Notes: generated from the sequence alone by a model not told the origin. Counted from the first letter of the stretch, positions 1 to 9,132 are shown. The stretch: DNA of 64,000 nucleotides from Xenophilus aerolatus (GCA_030418545.1 QAIB01000001.1:558001-622000); one strand, 5' to 3'. Made by a program: numbers and translations.

Positions 1-11
1 AGGACGCTTTC

Positions 12-998
12 ATGAGCAAGCCCAAGGTCCTGGTCGCCCGTGCGATCTTTCCCGAATCCATCGAGCGCCTCGCGCAGCACTTCGAGGTCGAGTCCAACCA
101 GGCCGACGAGGTGTGGAGCAAGGCGCAGCTGATCGCCAGGCTGCAGGGCAAAGTGGGCGTGTTCACCACCGGCAGCGAGCGCATCGACGCCGAGCTGCTG
201 GACGCCTGCCCCGGGCTGAAGATCTGCGCCAACATGGCCGTCGGCTACAACAACTTCGACACCGACGCCATGACCGCGCATGGCGTGCTGGGCACCAATG
301 CGCCCGACGTGCTGACCGAGACCACGGCCGACTTCGGCTTCGCACTGCTGATGGCCACGGCGCGCCGCATCGCCGAGAGCGAGCATTTCCTGCGCGCCGG
401 CCAATGGCAGAAGTGGGCCTACGACATGTTCTCGGGCAGCGACATCCACGGCAGCACGCTGGGCATCATCGGCATGGGCCGCATCGGGCAGGGCATCGCC
501 AGGCGCGGCGCGCACGGCTTCGGCATGAAGGTGATCTACCACAACCGCTCGCGACTCGATGCGGCGCTCGAGGCGGAGTGCAAGGCGAGCTACGTGGGCA
601 AGGACGAGCTGCTGAAGACAGCCGATCACGTCGTGCTCGTCGTGCCCTACACGCCGGCCTCGCACCACACCATCGGCGCGGCCGAGATCGCGCTCATGAA
701 GCCCACTGCGACGCTGATCAACATCGCGCGCGGCGGCATCGTCGACGACGCGGCGCTGGCCGTGGCGCTCAAGGAGAAGCGCATCGCCGCCGCAGGCCTG
801 GACGTGTTCGAAGGCGAGCCGAAGGTGCACCCGGACCTGCTCACCGTGCCGAACGTCGTGCTCACGCCGCACATCGCCAGCGCCACCGTGCCCACGCGCA
901 AGGCCATGGCCGACCTGGCCGTCGACAACCTCATCGGCTACCTCGTGAACGGCAAGCCACTGACCCCCGTGAACCCGGCCGTGCTGGCCAAGAACTGA
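12..998 (+). CDS. D-isomer-specific 2-hydroxyacid dehydrogenase (glyoxylate/hydroxypyruvate reductase-like)
   Basis: A 328-residue cytosolic NAD(P)H-dependent dehydrogenase that should reduce a 2-oxoacid such as glyoxylate or hydroxypyruvate to the D-hydroxyacid. The Rossmann motif GMGRIG lies at residues 154-159. The catalytic triad of the family is present: Arg240 (NIARGG), Glu269 (EGEP) and His287 (TPHIAS). Length is normal for GhrB/GyaR-type enzymes. An AGGA Shine-Dalgarno sits at the left edge of the window before the ATG. rmuC follows after 16 nt, so the two are probably co-transcribed. Substrate preference (glyoxylate, hydroxypyruvate or 2-ketogluconate) cannot be read from sequence alone. 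Confidence 0.9.
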   Translation: MSKPKVLVARAIFPESIERLAQHFEVESNQADEVWSKAQLIARLQGKVGVFTTGSERIDAELLDACPGLKICANMAVGYNNFDTDAMTAHGVLGTNAPDVLTETTADFGFALLMATARRIAESEHFLRAGQWQKWAYDMFSGSDIHGSTLGIIGMGRIGQGIARRGAHGFGMKVIYHNRSRLDAALEAECKASYVGKDELLKTADHVVLVVPYTPASHHTIGAAEIALMKPTATLINIARGGIVDDAALAVALKEKRIAAAGLDVFEGEPKVHPDLLTVPNVVLTPHIASATVPTRKAMADLAVDNLIGYLVNGKPLTPVNPAVLAKN

Positions 999-1014
999 GC
1001 GACGAAGCCACCGG

Positions 1015-2673
1015 ATGCCCGCCTTACCTCTGGAGACCTGGCTGCTGCTTGCGCTGGCGGCCCTCAACCTGATCTTTGTGCTGGTGCTTCTGCTGCGCCG
1101 GCCCGCGCCGCCCGACCGCGAGGTGCTGGCGGCGGTGGTCGATGGTGCCGTCGACAAGGCCGAGCGCTCGCTGCGGCAGGAACTCGCCGATTCCGCCCGC
1201 GCCACCCGCCAGGAAAGCGCGCAGCAGCTCGCCACCTTCCAGCAGTCGCTGCTGGCGCAGGCGGCCGAGACGGCGCGCACGCAGAACGCGCAGATCGATG
1301 CCTTCGCCCAGCAGCTCGCCCGCATGCAGGGCACGCTAGGGGAAACGCTCAACAACCAGCTGCACGGGCTGACCGAATCGAACGCGCGCCGGCTGGCCGA
1401 GGTGCGCACCACGACCGAACAACTGCTCGGCCAATTGCAACAGACCCATGCCGGCAAGCTGGAAGAGGTCACGCTGTCGACCCAGGCCGCGCGGCGCGAG
1501 CAGGGCGAGGGGCTGGCGGCCTTCCAGGCGGCGCTGGTGCAGCAGGGCACGCATGCGATGCAGGCGCAGGCCGAGCGGCTGGACGCCTTCGCGCGCCAGA
1601 TCGACACGCTGCGCCAGTCGCTGGCCGAGGCGCTCAACACCCAGCTGCAGTCGCTCAGCGAGACCAACGCCCGCCGCATCGCCGAAGTGCGCGCGACCAT
1701 GGAGCAGCAGCTCACGCAGCTGCAGGCGAGCAACGCGACCAAGCTCGACGAGATGCGCCAGGTGGTCGACGAGAAGCTGCAGAGCACGCTGGAGGCGCGC
1801 CTGGGCGAGAGCTTCAAGCAGGTGGCCGAGCGGCTGGAGCAGGTCTACAAGGGCCTGGGCGAGATGCAGACGCTTGCGCAGGGGGTGGGCGACCTCAAGC
1901 ACCTGCTGACCAACGTGAAGACGCGCGGCATGTTCGGCGAGGCGCAGCTCGCGGCGCTGCTGGAGCACGTGCTGTCGCCCGAGCAGTACGCGGCGCAGAT
2001 CAGCACCCGGCCCGATTCGCGCAACCCGGTCGACTTCGCCATCCGCCTGCCGGGCCGCAGCGACGACGGCAAGCCGGTCTGGCTGCCGATCGACGCGAAG
2101 TTCCCCAACGAGGACTACGAGCGCCTGCTCGACGCGCAGCAGCGCGCCGACGCCGTGGCCGTGGAGGCGGCGGCGCGGGCGCTCGAAGCGCGCATCCGCC
2201 TGGAGGCGCGCGGCATCGCCGAGAAGTATGTGGAGCCGCCATACACCACCGATTTCGCCATCCTGTTCCTGCCCACCGAGGGCCTGTATGCCGAGGTGCT
2301 GCGCCGGCCCGGCCTCATGGAGGCGCTGCAGCGCGAGCACCGCGTGACGCTGGCCGGCCCGACCACGCTGCTGGCCATGCTCAATTCGCTGCAGATGGGC
2401 TTCCGCACGCTGGCGCTGGAGAAGCGCAGCAGCGAGGTCTGGCAGGTGCTGGGAGCGGTGAAGTCCGAGTTCATGAAGTTCGGCGGCGTGCTGGCCGACG
2501 TGAAGCGGCAGACGCAGACCGTGCTCAATACGCTGGACAAGGCGCAGACGCGCACCAACGTGCTCAACCGCCGGCTGCGCGACGTCGAGGCGCTGCCCGA
2601 CGGCCAGGCCCAGGGCCTGCTGCCCGGCCTCGATGCCGAGCCGGGCTCGCTCGACGACGACGGGGCGCCGTGA
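1015..2673 (+). CDS. rmuC: DNA recombination protein RmuC
   Basis: A 552-residue RmuC-family protein, thought to be a nuclease-like factor that limits recombination at inverted repeats. It has an N-terminal membrane anchor (about residues 5-27), then a long Ala/Gln/Arg-rich coiled coil (about 45-290) in which a block with TQLQSLSETNARRIAEVRAT is nearly duplicated around residues 110-135 and 205-235. The conserved RmuC domain follows at about 295-510 (TRGMFGEAQLAALLEHVLSP, LPIDAKFPNEDYERL). The internal duplication lengthens the coiled coil relative to E. coli RmuC. It lies 16 nt behind the hydroxyacid dehydrogenase gene. Confidence 0.92.
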   Translation: MPALPLETWLLLALAALNLIFVLVLLLRRPAPPDREVLAAVVDGAVDKAERSLRQELADSARATRQESAQQLATFQQSLLAQAAETARTQNAQIDAFAQQLARMQGTLGETLNNQLHGLTESNARRLAEVRTTTEQLLGQLQQTHAGKLEEVTLSTQAARREQGEGLAAFQAALVQQGTHAMQAQAERLDAFARQIDTLRQSLAEALNTQLQSLSETNARRIAEVRATMEQQLTQLQASNATKLDEMRQVVDEKLQSTLEARLGESFKQVAERLEQVYKGLGEMQTLAQGVGDLKHLLTNVKTRGMFGEAQLAALLEHVLSPEQYAAQISTRPDSRNPVDFAIRLPGRSDDGKPVWLPIDAKFPNEDYERLLDAQQRADAVAVEAAARALEARIRLEARGIAEKYVEPPYTTDFAILFLPTEGLYAEVLRRPGLMEALQREHRVTLAGPTTLLAMLNSLQMGFRTLALEKRSSEVWQVLGAVKSEFMKFGGVLADVKRQTQTVLNTLDKAQTRTNVLNRRLRDVEALPDGQAQGLLPGLDAEPGSLDDDGAP

Positions 2674-2694
2674 CGGTGCCCGCGGTGTCCGGTT

Positions 2695-2757
2695 GCTATC
2701 GAATTCATAGCTGCTTGCGCAGGCAGGACGGGCGCTGCAGGCCGATCTTGTTCGAAA
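2695..2757 (+). repeat. Dispersed GCTAT/ATAGC repeat, copy 1
   Basis: A copy of the window-wide element: an inverted core GCTATCGAATTCATAGC, then TGCTTGCGC, a GC-rich hairpin and a GGCCGAT...TTCGAA end. It fills most of the gap between rmuC and the MFS gene and ends 13 nt before the MFS start codon. Confidence 0.8.
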
Positions 2758-2770
2758 CGGCAGGGCGCCC

Positions 2771-3955
2771 ATGAACGGCGCCGAACTGCTGCGCCTGATC
2801 CTCGCCCAGGTCTGCCTCCACGCCACCATGGCCGGCGTGCGGCTGGCCACGCCGCTGCTGGCGCTGCAGCAGGGCTACAGCCCGGCGGCGGTCGGGGTGC
2901 TGATCGCGCTGTTCGCACTCACGCAGGTGTTCCTTGCGCTGCCGGCGGGTCGCTTCGCCGACCGGCACGGGCTCAAGCGGCCGCTGGCCCTGTCGGTCGT
3001 CGCGGCGACGCTCGGTGCGGCACTGGTGCTGGCCTTCCCGGTGTTCCCGGCCATGTGCGTGGCGGCGCTGCTGACCGGCGGCGCCACCGGCGCCACGGTG
3101 ATCGCGCTGCAGCGCCACGTGGGCCGGGCGGCGGGCAATCCGACGCAGCTCAAGCGCGTGTTCAGCTGGCTGGCGATCGCGCCGGCCGGCGCCAACTTCC
3201 TCGGGCCCTTCGTCGCCGGGCTGCTGATCGACCACGGCAGCCGGCTGTGGGGCGGCGCGCCGGCCGACCTGCCGTCCTTCCGCGTCTGCTTCGCCGTCAT
3301 GGCCCTGCTGCCGCTGGTGTGCTGGCTGCTCGTGCGCCAGGTCAAGGAACCCGCGCGCACGCCGCCCGCCGCGGGTGCCGCGCCCACCCGCGCCTGGGAC
3401 CTGCTGCGCGAGCCGATGTTCCGCCGCCTGCTGTTCGTGAACTGGCTGCAGTCATCGAGCTGGGACGTGCACGCCTTCGTGCTGCCGGTGCTGGGCCACG
3501 AGCGCGGCCTGAGCGCCTCGGTCATCGGCTCGATCCTGGGCGCCTTCGCGATTGCTGCTGCCGTGGTGCGGGTGCTGCTGCCGGTGCTGGCGGCGCGGGC
3601 GTCGGAGCGCAGCGTGATCCTGACGTCGACGATCGTTACGGCCCTGGTGTTCTCGGTCTACCCGCTGCTGGAATCACCCTGGCTCATGGGCCTGTGCTCG
3701 GTCGTGCTGGGCTTCGCGCTGGGCGCCGTGCAGCCGATGGTGATGAGCATGCTGCACCAGATCACGCCGCATGCCCGCCACGGCGAGGCGCTGGGGCTGC
3801 GGCTCATGACGATCAACGCCTCCAGCGTCGCCATGCCCATGCTCTTCGGCTCGCTCGGTGCGCTGATCGGCATCGGCGGCGTGTTCTGGGTGGTGGGCGC
3901 CGTCGTCGCCTCGGGCGCGCGGGCGGTGTGGGGGCTGCGCGCGCCGCCGTCCTGA
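2771..3955 (+). CDS. MFS transporter
   Basis: A 394-residue major facilitator superfamily protein with about 12 hydrophobic segments. The loop between segments 2 and 3 has the MFS signature-like stretch GRFADRHGLKRPLA (about residues 57-70). A longer, proline- and alanine-rich cytoplasmic loop (about 195-212) divides the two six-helix halves. The family exports or imports small solutes by proton antiport or symport. Nothing in the sequence or the neighbours identifies the substrate. The ATG was chosen because it directly precedes the first membrane segment and follows the dispersed repeat. Confidence 0.85.
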   Translation: MNGAELLRLILAQVCLHATMAGVRLATPLLALQQGYSPAAVGVLIALFALTQVFLALPAGRFADRHGLKRPLALSVVAATLGAALVLAFPVFPAMCVAALLTGGATGATVIALQRHVGRAAGNPTQLKRVFSWLAIAPAGANFLGPFVAGLLIDHGSRLWGGAPADLPSFRVCFAVMALLPLVCWLLVRQVKEPARTPPAAGAAPTRAWDLLREPMFRRLLFVNWLQSSSWDVHAFVLPVLGHERGLSASVIGSILGAFAIAAAVVRVLLPVLAARASERSVILTSTIVTALVFSVYPLLESPWLMGLCSVVLGFALGAVQPMVMSMLHQITPHARHGEALGLRLMTINASSVAMPMLFGSLGALIGIGGVFWVVGAVVASGARAVWGLRAPPS

Positions 3956-4012
3956 ACGCGGCCGGGCGGCGCGCCGACGCGGGCACACCGGCCGTTGCGT
4001 GACACTGCCGCC

Positions 4013-4774
4013 ATGCGCAACGCCTTCGACTTCTCCTCCTGGTCCGCGGCCGCGACCACCCTGTTCGGGCTGGTGCTCGTGTCGCTGGTGGCCGTGGGCA
4101 TCCGCCTGGTGTTCATGCAGACGCTGCAGCGCCGGCGCGAGCGCGAGAACCGGCAGATCAACGAGCGCCTGCGCACGCTGATCGCCGCCTACAAGGTGCT
4201 GGGCGGCTCGTTCACCGGCAACCTCGAGGTGGATCCCTCGCACGGCAGCCGTCGCGTCCGTGCGCAGCCCACGCCCGCCGGCGACGTCGAGGCCGTGCTG
4301 CCGGTGGAACGCGAATTGCCGGCGAGCGTCGCCGAGCGGCGGCGCCGCATCCGCGATGCGGTGGAGGCCGCGCTGTCCGATGTCATCCTGCTCGGCACCG
4401 AGGAACAGGTGCGCCTGGCCGTGCAGGCGGCGCAGGACATGGTGGCGGGGCGGGTCGTCCTCGTCGGGCCGCTGGTCGCCTCGCTGCGCGGCTTCATCCG
4501 CGAAGCGCTGGACCTGGCGGCCGTGCCGGCCGACCTGGCGGTGCCGCCGCAGGGGCCGGCACGCCCGGGTGCCGCGGGCGGCACCGGCGGACGCGGGGGG
4601 GCGACGGGGCAGGGTGGAGGCGCCGCGGGTGGCCGTGGCGGTGGCGGCGCCGGCGGAGGCGGTGGTGCGATGGCCGGCGCCGGCATGGGCATGGGGCTGG
4701 GCGCTTCGCATCCGCCGGCCGACGAAGCGCCGGACGCCGCGCTGTCCGAGGGGCCGGCTGCCGAGCGCCCGTGA
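4013..4774 (+). CDS. Hypothetical membrane protein with glycine-rich C-terminal tail
   Basis: A 253-residue protein I cannot assign to a named family. One transmembrane helix near the N-terminus (about residues 12-32) is followed by a basic juxtamembrane segment (QRRRERENRQINERLRTLIA). A conserved-looking cytoplasmic domain (about 40-170) contains YKVLGGSFTGNLEVDPS and SDVILLGTEEQVRLAVQAA. The region from about 180 to 235 is almost entirely Gly and Ala, and the tail is acidic. An upstream in-frame TTG at 3995 would add six residues, but the ATG is preferred. The gene converges on the LOG-family gene with only 6 nt between stops. Confidence 0.7.
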   Translation: MRNAFDFSSWSAAATTLFGLVLVSLVAVGIRLVFMQTLQRRRERENRQINERLRTLIAAYKVLGGSFTGNLEVDPSHGSRRVRAQPTPAGDVEAVLPVERELPASVAERRRRIRDAVEAALSDVILLGTEEQVRLAVQAAQDMVAGRVVLVGPLVASLRGFIREALDLAAVPADLAVPPQGPARPGAAGGTGGRGGATGQGGGAAGGRGGGGAGGGGGAMAGAGMGMGLGASHPPADEAPDAALSEGPAAERP

Positions 4775-4780
4775 CGACCG

Positions 4781-5650
4781 TCAGAGCTTGTAGAAGCGCT
4801 TGATCGCCGCCCAGGCGTCCTCGGGCGTGTCGACGTACTCGAAGAGGTCGATGTCCTCGGGCGAGATCACGCCTTCCTCGACCAGGAAGTCGAAGTCGAT
4901 CAGCCGCTTCCAGTATTCGGAGCCGAAGAGCACGATCGGCACCTGCTTGGACTTGCGGGTCTGCACGAGCGTGACGACCTCGAACAGCTCGTCCAGCGTG
5001 CCGAAGCCGCCCGGGAAGGCCACCAGCGCCTTCGCCCGCATCATGAAGTGCATCTTGCGGATGGCGAAGTAGTGGAACTTGAACGACAGCGCCGGCGTGA
5101 CGTAGGGGTTGGCCGCCTCTTCCATCGGCAGCGCGATGGCCAGGCCGACCGACAGGCCGCCGCCCTCGTAGGCGCCGCGGTTGGCCGCCTGCATGATGCC
5201 CGGGCCGCCGCCGGTGCACACGAAGAGCTGGTCGGCCGGGTCCTTGTCGTTGCTGTAGTGGGCGACCAGCTTGCCGAAGGCGCGTGCCTGCTCGTAGTAG
5301 TGGCTGCCACGCGCAAGCCGGCGCCAGCGGGCGGCGGCCTTGGCGTCGCCGGCGGCGTCGGCCTGGGCGATCAGGGCGCCCATTTCCTCCTCGCTGCGAA
5401 AGCGGGCGCTGCCGAAGACGACGATGGTGTTCTCGATGCCGTGGGCGCGCATCTCCAGGTCGGGCTTCATCAGCTCCAGCTGCATGCGCAGGCCGCGGGT
5501 CTCGCGGCGCAGCAGGAACTCGGGGTCGGCAAAAGCCAGGCGGGAAGGATCGTGGTCGAGCGGCAGCCCCTGGTCGGCATGGGCCTGGAGCGTGGCCCAG
5601 GCGTCGGCGAGGCGTTTGTCGTGGAGGTCGTGCGTGTCGTTGGGGCTCAT
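4781..5650 (-). CDS. LOG family protein (TIGR00730-type nucleoside-monophosphate phosphoribohydrolase)
   Basis: A 289-residue LOG-like protein of the group once mis-annotated as lysine decarboxylases. The nucleotide-binding loop GGGPGIMQ lies at about residues 147-154 and the hallmark PGGFGTLDE at 213-221; together these form the phosphoribohydrolase active site that releases a base from a nucleoside 5'-monophosphate. An N-terminal extension of about 70 residues precedes the Rossmann core, as in the longer bacterial type. The physiological substrate in non-plant-associated bacteria is uncertain; cytokinin activation is possible but not shown. Confidence 0.88.
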   Translation of the reverse strand: MSPNDTHDLHDKRLADAWATLQAHADQGLPLDHDPSRLAFADPEFLLRRETRGLRMQLELMKPDLEMRAHGIENTIVVFGSARFRSEEEMGALIAQADAAGDAKAAARWRRLARGSHYYEQARAFGKLVAHYSNDKDPADQLFVCTGGGPGIMQAANRGAYEGGGLSVGLAIALPMEEAANPYVTPALSFKFHYFAIRKMHFMMRAKALVAFPGGFGTLDELFEVVTLVQTRKSKQVPIVLFGSEYWKRLIDFDFLVEEGVISPEDIDLFEYVDTPEDAWAAIKRFYKL

Positions 5651-5731
5651 TCTTGGGCGGGGTCGCGGATGCTTCGGGTGACAGTGATTGTGCGCCCAGC
5701 AAGCATCGGGCCAGGCGGGCGGGCGGCGCGG

Positions 5732-6520
5732 TCAGAAGCGCCCGTGCCGGCCTTCGCCCTGGACGAAGCGCGCCGCGCCGGCCGCACCTTCGGCCGCCAC
5801 GATGGGCACCCCCCGGCGGCCCTCGGCGCGCAGGGCCTCGGCCAGCGGCAGGTCCCACTGGCCGTAGGCGGAGGCGCGGTCGGTCAGCATGCACTGCTGT
5901 GGGAAGGCGGCGATCTCGCGCGCCAATTGCTCGGCCGCGGCGCGCGCCTGGCCCGGCGGCACGACCCGGTTGACCAGCCCCATGCCCAGGGCCTCGTCGG
6001 CCGCGACCGGCCGTCCGGTGAGGATCAGGTCCAGTGCGCGGCCCATGCCGACGACGCGCGGCAGGCGCACGGTGCCGCCATCGATCAGCGGCACGCCCCA
6101 GCGGCGGCAGAACACGCCGAGCACGGCGTTCTCTTCCGCCACCCGCAGGTCGGCCAGCAAGGCCAGCTCCAGCCCGCCGGCCACGGCGTGCCCGGCGATG
6201 GCCGCGACGAGCGGCTTCTTCAGCGCCATGCGGCTCGGACCCATCGGCCCGGTGCCGCCGCCGTCAGGGTCGAGTTCGTGGCGGCGGGCGGGGTCGTTCA
6301 CGGCGCCCAGGTCGGCGCCGGCGCAGAACGTGCCGTGTTCGCCCCACAGCACGGCCACGCGCTGGCCTTCGTCGGCCTCGAAGCGCTCGAAGGCCTCGCG
6401 CAGCAGGGCGGCCGTCGGGCCGTCCACCGCGTTACGGCAGTGCGGCCGGCTCAGGACGATGGTGCTGACGGGGCCGTCGGTTTCGGTGCGGACGGCGGGT
6501 GGGGGCGTGTCGGCGTGCAT
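5732..6520 (-). CDS. Enoyl-CoA hydratase/isomerase (crotonase) family protein
   Basis: A 262-residue crotonase-fold protein that should act on a CoA thioester. It has the oxyanion-hole segment GTFCAGADL (about residues 63-71) and the second oxyanion segment HAVAGGLELALLADL, with the first catalytic-position Glu retained. Where hydratases usually carry the second Glu (E-x-x-x-G-x-x-P), this protein reads CRRWGVPLIDGG, so it belongs to a subgroup whose chemistry may not be simple water addition. Length is normal. It lies between the LOG gene and the Imm22-like gene, all on the minus strand, 22 nt from the latter. Confidence 0.85.
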   Translation of the reverse strand: MHADTPPPAVRTETDGPVSTIVLSRPHCRNAVDGPTAALLREAFERFEADEGQRVAVLWGEHGTFCAGADLGAVNDPARRHELDPDGGGTGPMGPSRMALKKPLVAAIAGHAVAGGLELALLADLRVAEENAVLGVFCRRWGVPLIDGGTVRLPRVVGMGRALDLILTGRPVAADEALGMGLVNRVVPPGQARAAAEQLAREIAAFPQQCMLTDRASAYGQWDLPLAEALRAEGRRGVPIVAAEGAAGAARFVQGEGRHGRF

Positions 6521-6542
6521 GGCGCCAGCTTACGACCGCCGT

Positions 6543-7133
6543 TCACTTCGTTGAAGTCTTGCTCGGGAACAGGCCGATGTAGGGCAGGCCGTTGTACAGC
6601 TTGGCCGTGTCCCTGACAGGCTCCGCGGGGTCGGCATAGACGAACATCGCGTTCGCGCTGTGGATGCCGCGTTCGGCGCAGCCGGCCACGATCGCCTGCA
6701 GCGATGCGTCGGATTCGATCGTGCTCATCTCGGCCAGTTCGCGCACGGGCACCGGCGTCTCCAGGCGGATCACCAGCAGCAGGTCCTCGTCGTAGAGGAA
6801 GCGCATGCCCAGGTCGACGCACAGGCCGCAGCCCGTGAGGTCGGTGTCGGCCGCCTCGATGTCCTCGACCTCGTGCGACCAGTAGTCGTCGGCCGCGTCG
6901 AAGTAGGCGCCGAAGTCCGCGTCGGACAGGGAGGTGGTGCCGATCCAGAAGTGCAGCGACGAGAAGGGGGCCGGTGGCGGCGGCGGGCCCAGCGTTTCCA
7001 CCCAGTCGAAGAGCGTGCCGGGCTTGAGGCCGTGCCGTTTCTCGAGCTCGGGGAAACCGCCGCGTGGCGTGCGGTTCAATGCTTCGTCGACGAGTTCTCG
7101 CTTGAATGCCTCGGAGTGCGGTGTCTTGGCCAT
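6543..7133 (-). CDS. HTH-Imm22-like orphan immunity-type protein
   Basis: A 196-residue two-domain protein. Residues 6-47 look like the helix-turn-helix of IS3-type transposase OrfA (SEAFKRELVDEAL, then HGLKPGTLFDWVE). A Pro-rich linker at about 50-56 (GPPPPPAP) leads to a domain resembling Imm22/DUF4284 immunity proteins of polymorphic-toxin systems. The matching features are HFWIGTTSLSDADFGAYF at the domain start, CVDLGMRFLYDED at about 104-116, and a closing LPYIGLFPSK. No toxin gene is adjacent. The domain assignments are by eye from motif spacing; the Imm22 match is likely, the HTH match moderate. The stop lies 22 nt before the crotonase start, so they may be co-transcribed. Confidence 0.65.
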   Translation of the reverse strand: MAKTPHSEAFKRELVDEALNRTPRGGFPELEKRHGLKPGTLFDWVETLGPPPPPAPFSSLHFWIGTTSLSDADFGAYFDAADDYWSHEVEDIEAADTDLTGCGLCVDLGMRFLYDEDLLLVIRLETPVPVRELAEMSTIESDASLQAIVAGCAERGIHSANAMFVYADPAEPVRDTAKLYNGLPYIGLFPSKTSTK

Positions 7134-7216
7134 GGGACGCTGCGGACGATGAAGGCGGCGAGTCTAGCGATGCCGGCGACCCCCGCGCGGGCGTCGTGCG
7201 GCTGCGGCGCGCAAAG

Positions 7217-7239
7217 AAAAGGGCTCCCGAAGGAGCCCC
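7217..7239 (-). terminator. Rho-independent terminator of efp
   Basis: Reading the minus strand, the stem GGGCTCC / GGAGCCC with a TTC(G) loop is followed by TTTTCTTT. It lies about 25 nt beyond the efp stop. Confidence 0.8.
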
Positions 7240-7262
7240 TGGCAGGAATCGTGGCGCGGCGC

Positions 7263-7817
7263 TCAGACGCGCTTGCGGTATTCGCCCGTGCGGGTGTCGA
7301 TTTCGATCTTGTCGCCTTGCGACACGAACAGCGGCACGGGCACTTCGAAGCCGGTGGCGATCTTGGCGGGCTTGAGCACCTTGCCCGAGGTGTCGCCCTT
7401 GACGGCGGGTTCGGTCCAGGTGATCTCGCGCTCGACGCTGGTCGGCACTTCGACCGAGATGGCCTTGCCGTCGTAGAACACGACTTCGAGCGGCATGCCG
7501 TCTTCGAGGTAGTTCAGGGCATCGCCCATGTTCTCGGCTTCGACTTCGTACTGGTTGTATTCGCTGTCCATGCAGACGTACATGGGGTCGGCGAAATAGG
7601 AGTAGGTGCACTCCTTCTTGTCCAGCACGATCTGGTCGATCTTGTCGTCGGCCTTGAAGACCACTTCGGTGTTGAAGTTGGCGATCAGGCTCTTCATCTT
7701 CATGCGCACGGTGGCGCTGTTGCGGCCGCCGCGGCTGTATTCGGTCTTGAGCACGACCATCGGGTCCTTGCCGTGCATGATGACGTTGCCGGCGCGGATT
7801 TCTTGAGCGATTTTCAT
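7263..7817 (-). CDS. efp: Elongation factor P
   Basis: A 184-residue EF-P, the three-domain translation factor that binds between the P and E sites and rescues ribosomes stalled on polyproline. The modification loop reads [11 protein letters not shown] with Arg at position 32, not the Lys of E. coli. This identifies the rhamnosylated EF-P class of many beta- and some gammaproteobacteria. The EarP rhamnosyltransferase gene is immediately upstream on the same strand. A likely client in this window is TonB, which has eleven consecutive prolines. Confidence 0.97.
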   Translation of the reverse strand: MKIAQEIRAGNVIMHGKDPMVVLKTEYSRGGRNSATVRMKMKSLIANFNTEVVFKADDKIDQIVLDKKECTYSYFADPMYVCMDSEYNQYEVEAENMGDALNYLEDGMPLEVVFYDGKAISVEVPTSVEREITWTEPAVKGDTSGKVLKPAKIATGFEVPVPLFVSQGDKIEIDTRTGEYRKRV

Positions 7818-7978
7818 GAGTGTGTGTCCTTTCGAGGGACTTCTGACGTTGGCCGCTCGGTGCAGGTCGCCGGCTCACGGGCTGTGGCTGGCGCGCTGCG
7901 GACCCGCGGCGGGTGGTGCGAAAGGCCCCTGAAAAGGCCGCCGAGGTCGCAACCCCGATTTCCGCAAAGCCCGCTATT

Positions 7979-9094
7979 TTAGCTTTTTTGGGTGACGAAG
8001 CGCCGCAACTGGGTGGCGAGGTCGTCCTGGGCCAGCAGCCGCGCGCGGCCGGCGTGCGCGGCAGCGCGCCAGTCGGCCAGCATCGCCGCATCGGGCGCCA
8101 GCGCCGGAGCGTCCGAAAAGCCGTTCCAGGCGTGGTGGAAGGCGCGCAGCGAGGCCGGCGCATCCAGCCAGTCCAGCCAGGCGTTCAACTTGACGTGGTG
8201 GGCGTCGTCGTCCTGCGGGTAGATCTGCCAGACGAAGGGCGCGCTGGCCCAGTGGGCGCGCACGAAGGAGTCCTCGCCGCGCACGAGGTTCAGGTCGCAG
8301 GACCACAGCAGCGCGTCGAACGCGGGCTGCGGGAGATGCGGCAGGTATGAAATCGACAGCGTCCCGCGCCCGGCCGGCGGGGCTTCCAGCATCTTCAGGG
8401 CCTGTTCGACCGCGGCGTGGGCGCGGCCGGCGCTGACCAGCAGCCGGGTCGGTTCCGCGCCGGCCATCCATTGCCCGAGCAGCGGCGCCAGCGCGGGCGG
8501 CTCGTAGCAGAAGAGGGACACGAGCCGCTCGCCCTGCCAGGCGATGCCCTGGTCGGCGAGCCAGGCGCGCCGGTCGAAGGCCTCGCGTTGCGCCGCCAGG
8601 TCCGGCTCGCGCAGCAGCCCACCCGTGGCCGGCGTGAAGCCGGGGTAGAAGAACCACTTGGTCAGCCCCTCGCCCGGGCCGCGGAAGACGGGGGAGGGCA
8701 GGCGGTGCAGGCGTTCCACGTACGGTTCGGCCGAGAGGTATTCGAGGTTGATCCAGGCGCGGCGGCGCGCCGTGCCGGCATGGCGGGCGAAGTGTGCGAC
8801 GAGTTCGGGCGCCGGGTCGCAGCCGAAGGCCTCGACCAGCACGTCGGGCGCCGGCGCTTCGGCCACGGCGCGGTGCACGGCGCCCGCGTCGCCCCAGTCG
8901 ACCACCGTGACGCCCGCGTGGCCGGCGGGCGCCATCCAGGCGAGCGCGCGGCCGTCGTCGATCCACAGCCGCACCGCGTCGCCGCCGTCGGCGAGCTGGC
9001 GGGCCAGGCGCCAGCACACGCCCAGGTCGCCGTGGTTGTCGATGACGCGGCAGAACAGGTCCCAGCGCAGGCGGTCGGTGGCGGACGTCGGCAT
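7979..9094 (-). CDS. earP: EF-P arginine-32 rhamnosyltransferase EarP
   Basis: A 371-residue GT104-family enzyme that transfers rhamnose from dTDP-L-rhamnose to Arg32 of EF-P. The diagnostic N-terminus [20 protein letters not shown] is at about residues 11-30, including the Asp pair of the D-N-x-G-D motif; the C-terminal half has the nucleotide-sugar-binding segment [18 protein letters not shown]. The ATG at 9094 was preferred over one seven codons upstream because it places the conserved domain at the usual distance from the N-terminus. It lies 161 bp upstream of efp; pairing earP with an Arg32 efp is the expected genetic linkage. Confidence 0.95.
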   Translation of the reverse strand: MPTSATDRLRWDLFCRVIDNHGDLGVCWRLARQLADGGDAVRLWIDDGRALAWMAPAGHAGVTVVDWGDAGAVHRAVAEAPAPDVLVEAFGCDPAPELVAHFARHAGTARRRAWINLEYLSAEPYVERLHRLPSPVFRGPGEGLTKWFFYPGFTPATGGLLREPDLAAQREAFDRRAWLADQGIAWQGERLVSLFCYEPPALAPLLGQWMAGAEPTRLLVSAGRAHAAVEQALKMLEAPPAGRGTLSISYLPHLPQPAFDALLWSCDLNLVRGEDSFVRAHWASAPFVWQIYPQDDDAHHVKLNAWLDWLDAPASLRAFHHAWNGFSDAPALAPDAAMLADWRAAAHAGRARLLAQDDLATQLRRFVTQKS

Positions 9095-9132
9095 GGCGGC
9101 GATTGTCCGCGGCATGTCGGCGCATTGGCGTC

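Noticed and set aside
1336-2850. Open frames antisense to rmuC
   Set aside because: Arg/Leu/His-rich shadow translation, no family features.
4560-4690. Gly-codon repeat considered as a CRISPR or tandem repeat array
   Set aside because: Irregular GGC/GGT/GGG codon run inside a coding frame; no regular unit or spacer.
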